NCBI GenBank assembly: GCA_002812745.2
Contig: NCSJ02000326.1
Coordinates: 1-46,364, forward strand
DNA from: Scytalidium lignicola
Taxonomy: Eukaryota; Ascomycota; Leotiomycetes
Reading direction: 5' to 3'
DNA length: 46,364 nucleotides
The notes beneath the pieces are model-generated. The model was not told the DNA's origin. It ran no database searches and saw nothing but the letters and a program-made list of their open reading frames with translations. This document shows positions 46,201 to 46,364 of the stretch, in pieces. The translations under genes were made by a program, and so were the position numbers. Positions within the stretch are counted from its first letter, which is position 1. Each line of letters opens with the position of its first letter.

Positions 46201-46364
46201 CTATTCTCATCACCACGACTGCTCCGCCGCCGAACTGTGCTTGCTCCACTTCGTGCACCAACACTTTTCTTTGATGAAACGCTGCGGTTCTCTCCAGAGC
46301 TTCGGGAAGGTCTCGTCCTCGTCTTTGGAGCAACAATCACCTCTGCATCAGGGGCTAGTTTAGC
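43278..46364 (-). CDS. pex1: Peroxisomal AAA ATPase PEX1, 5' end beyond window
   Basis: The frame is open to the window edge; 1028 codons are present, starting within AKLAPDAEVIVAPKTR, so the N-terminal beta-barrel domain is largely missing. Two AAA modules follow. D1 has a Walker A GALGSGKTS and a Walker B-like VILDDLDKI. D2 has Walker A GYPGCGKTM, Walker B VLFFDEFDSIAPKRG and the second region of homology with NQLLTQMDG and LLRPGRLDK. D2 is the better conserved module, as usual in PEX1. PEX1 and PEX6 form a hexamer on the peroxisome that pulls ubiquitinated PEX5 back to the cytosol. The C-terminus is a basic linker and a helical bundle ending RSSLM. Confidence 0.95.
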   Translation of the reverse strand, partial: AKLAPDAEVIVAPKTRTRPSRSSGENRSVSSKKSVGARSGASTVRRRSSRGDENRPAMFFRGLDRAICGEWFEESPDEECIGLKVWIDREILLSKGLKGITWVCVAVIKPASLQTPIDPQRQNETNPTDDAGKVAAKVVARLIPWDDPPDSHHIALSSDLCVALCCKGIVGGVVRVEPAPQQASRSEAAKNGSQQLKVYPFASNVTKMNDSLRFGGESKAEREEAAKRILKMYSKQGTNDGLLDGPLTDGLVLEAPSHTDTFTGWEGGILRFDHPNTTEPGKSCDWFLGSERRLSIEVQPAIPRQASNLQTNSVGDPLPLEPPTLVAIESLVDQLQSHLTHMSSVLLTGALGSGKTSVAQLLAHRLQKEMLFHTTYFPCRKLVNDETRIATVKETLVRTFMNASWGARLGGKSIVILDDLDKICPVETELEVGSENGRSRQISEGVSAIVRQFCTRNSNVVLLATAQAKESLHNVIVGGHVVREIMELKSPNKEARRRITEMVVKQNASIVVPEDISSYQGSRPPTADGSSAEDEDGAWMDGESASNRNVSSKKSDGFYIDQDLDFLDLAGETDGYMPGDLVLLVARARSEALIRSVSQSSKDTGATMVPLSREDFSSALKGFTPASLRNVTLQTSTTTFDSIGGLHETRKVLLETLQYPTTYAPIFAQCPLRLRSGLLLYGYPGCGKTMLASAVAGECGLNFISVKGPEILNKYIGASEKSVRDLFERAEAARPCVLFFDEFDSIAPKRGHDSTGVTDRVVNQLLTQMDGAEGLSGVYVLAATSRPDLIDPALLRPGRLDKSLICDLPNFNDRIDILKALGKKLNLSPEVQDGPEGGLAEIARRTEGYSGADLQALVYNAHLEAIHDVLGDQNHTELSTKAAGKTNRNSSSIPKQFVQFKYGEEEDRAENEARQKAGHNRSKQLAERAAIAAKLESIKLAKKRSKLVALGQLDDGNNKGEPKEEKDHQEVTISWRHIMKSLESTRASISPDERRRLEKIYREFVVGRNGEMPNGQGPTEIGGRSSLM

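Noticed and set aside
22767..46364. PEX10 and PEX1 in the same window as a possible peroxisome gene cluster
   Set aside because: They are 20 kb apart with unrelated housekeeping genes between them, so proximity is probably chance.
1..46364. CRISPR arrays, rRNA genes, prokaryotic operons
   Set aside because: No regularly spaced direct repeats or rRNA-like sequence were seen, and spliced genes show that this is eukaryotic DNA.

Overview
This window is nuclear DNA of a filamentous ascomycete (Pezizomycotina). The evidence is short 44-144 nt introns with GT/AG ends, intron-poor housekeeping genes, a velvet regulator (VelB) and a fungal wax-synthase-like acyltransferase. The gene content would fit Leotiomycetes, but that finer placement is a guess. 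All gene models were built by hand from the reading frames and splice signals. Eleven isolated N bases sit at homopolymer edges, so small indels in the assembly are possible.

Layout. The left end (1-5288) looks accessory: an AT-rich flank with two short LTR-like segments, a C2H2 zinc-finger gene (815-1791, minus), a divergent gene fusing three C2H2 fingers to ankyrin repeats (2293-3898), and an AT-rich gene-free stretch. A small RGG(A/S)GN-repeat (DUF3602-type) gene follows at 5289-5809. A 5.7 kb stretch to 11521 then holds no convincing gene. An aminoglycoside-phosphotransferase-like kinase gene (11522-12360) appears broken by a frameshift and a stop. Next comes the splicing factor Cwc2 (12849-14067). 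About 4 kb upstream of velB (18019-19913) is probably promoter and long leader.

From 20.8 kb the window is mostly housekeeping: an Erd1-type EXS membrane protein (20822-22241, minus), divergent from the peroxisomal RING peroxin PEX10 (22767-23900); a small membrane protein of unknown function (24949-25329); a wax-synthase/MBOAT-type acyltransferase (25597-27273, minus); a Hel2/ZNF598-type ubiquitin ligase (27762-30274, minus); and a DEK_C-SWIB protein (30859-31882, minus). After a 2.5 kb gap come the chaperonin subunit CCT2 (34421-36112, minus), divergent from eIF3b/PRT1 (36562-38895), a thiolase-like protein in eight exons (39394-41394), a DUF1993 protein (42299-42796, minus) and the 3' part of PEX1 (43278 to the window edge, minus).

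No gene cluster or obvious multi-gene system is present. The points most worth following up are the ankyrin/zinc-finger fusion with nearly identical repeats and an in-frame repeat deletion, the decayed kinase gene, an in-frame N-terminal extension of Hel2 through a 5' intron, and an over-represented TACTGTAC octamer confined to non-coding DNA.
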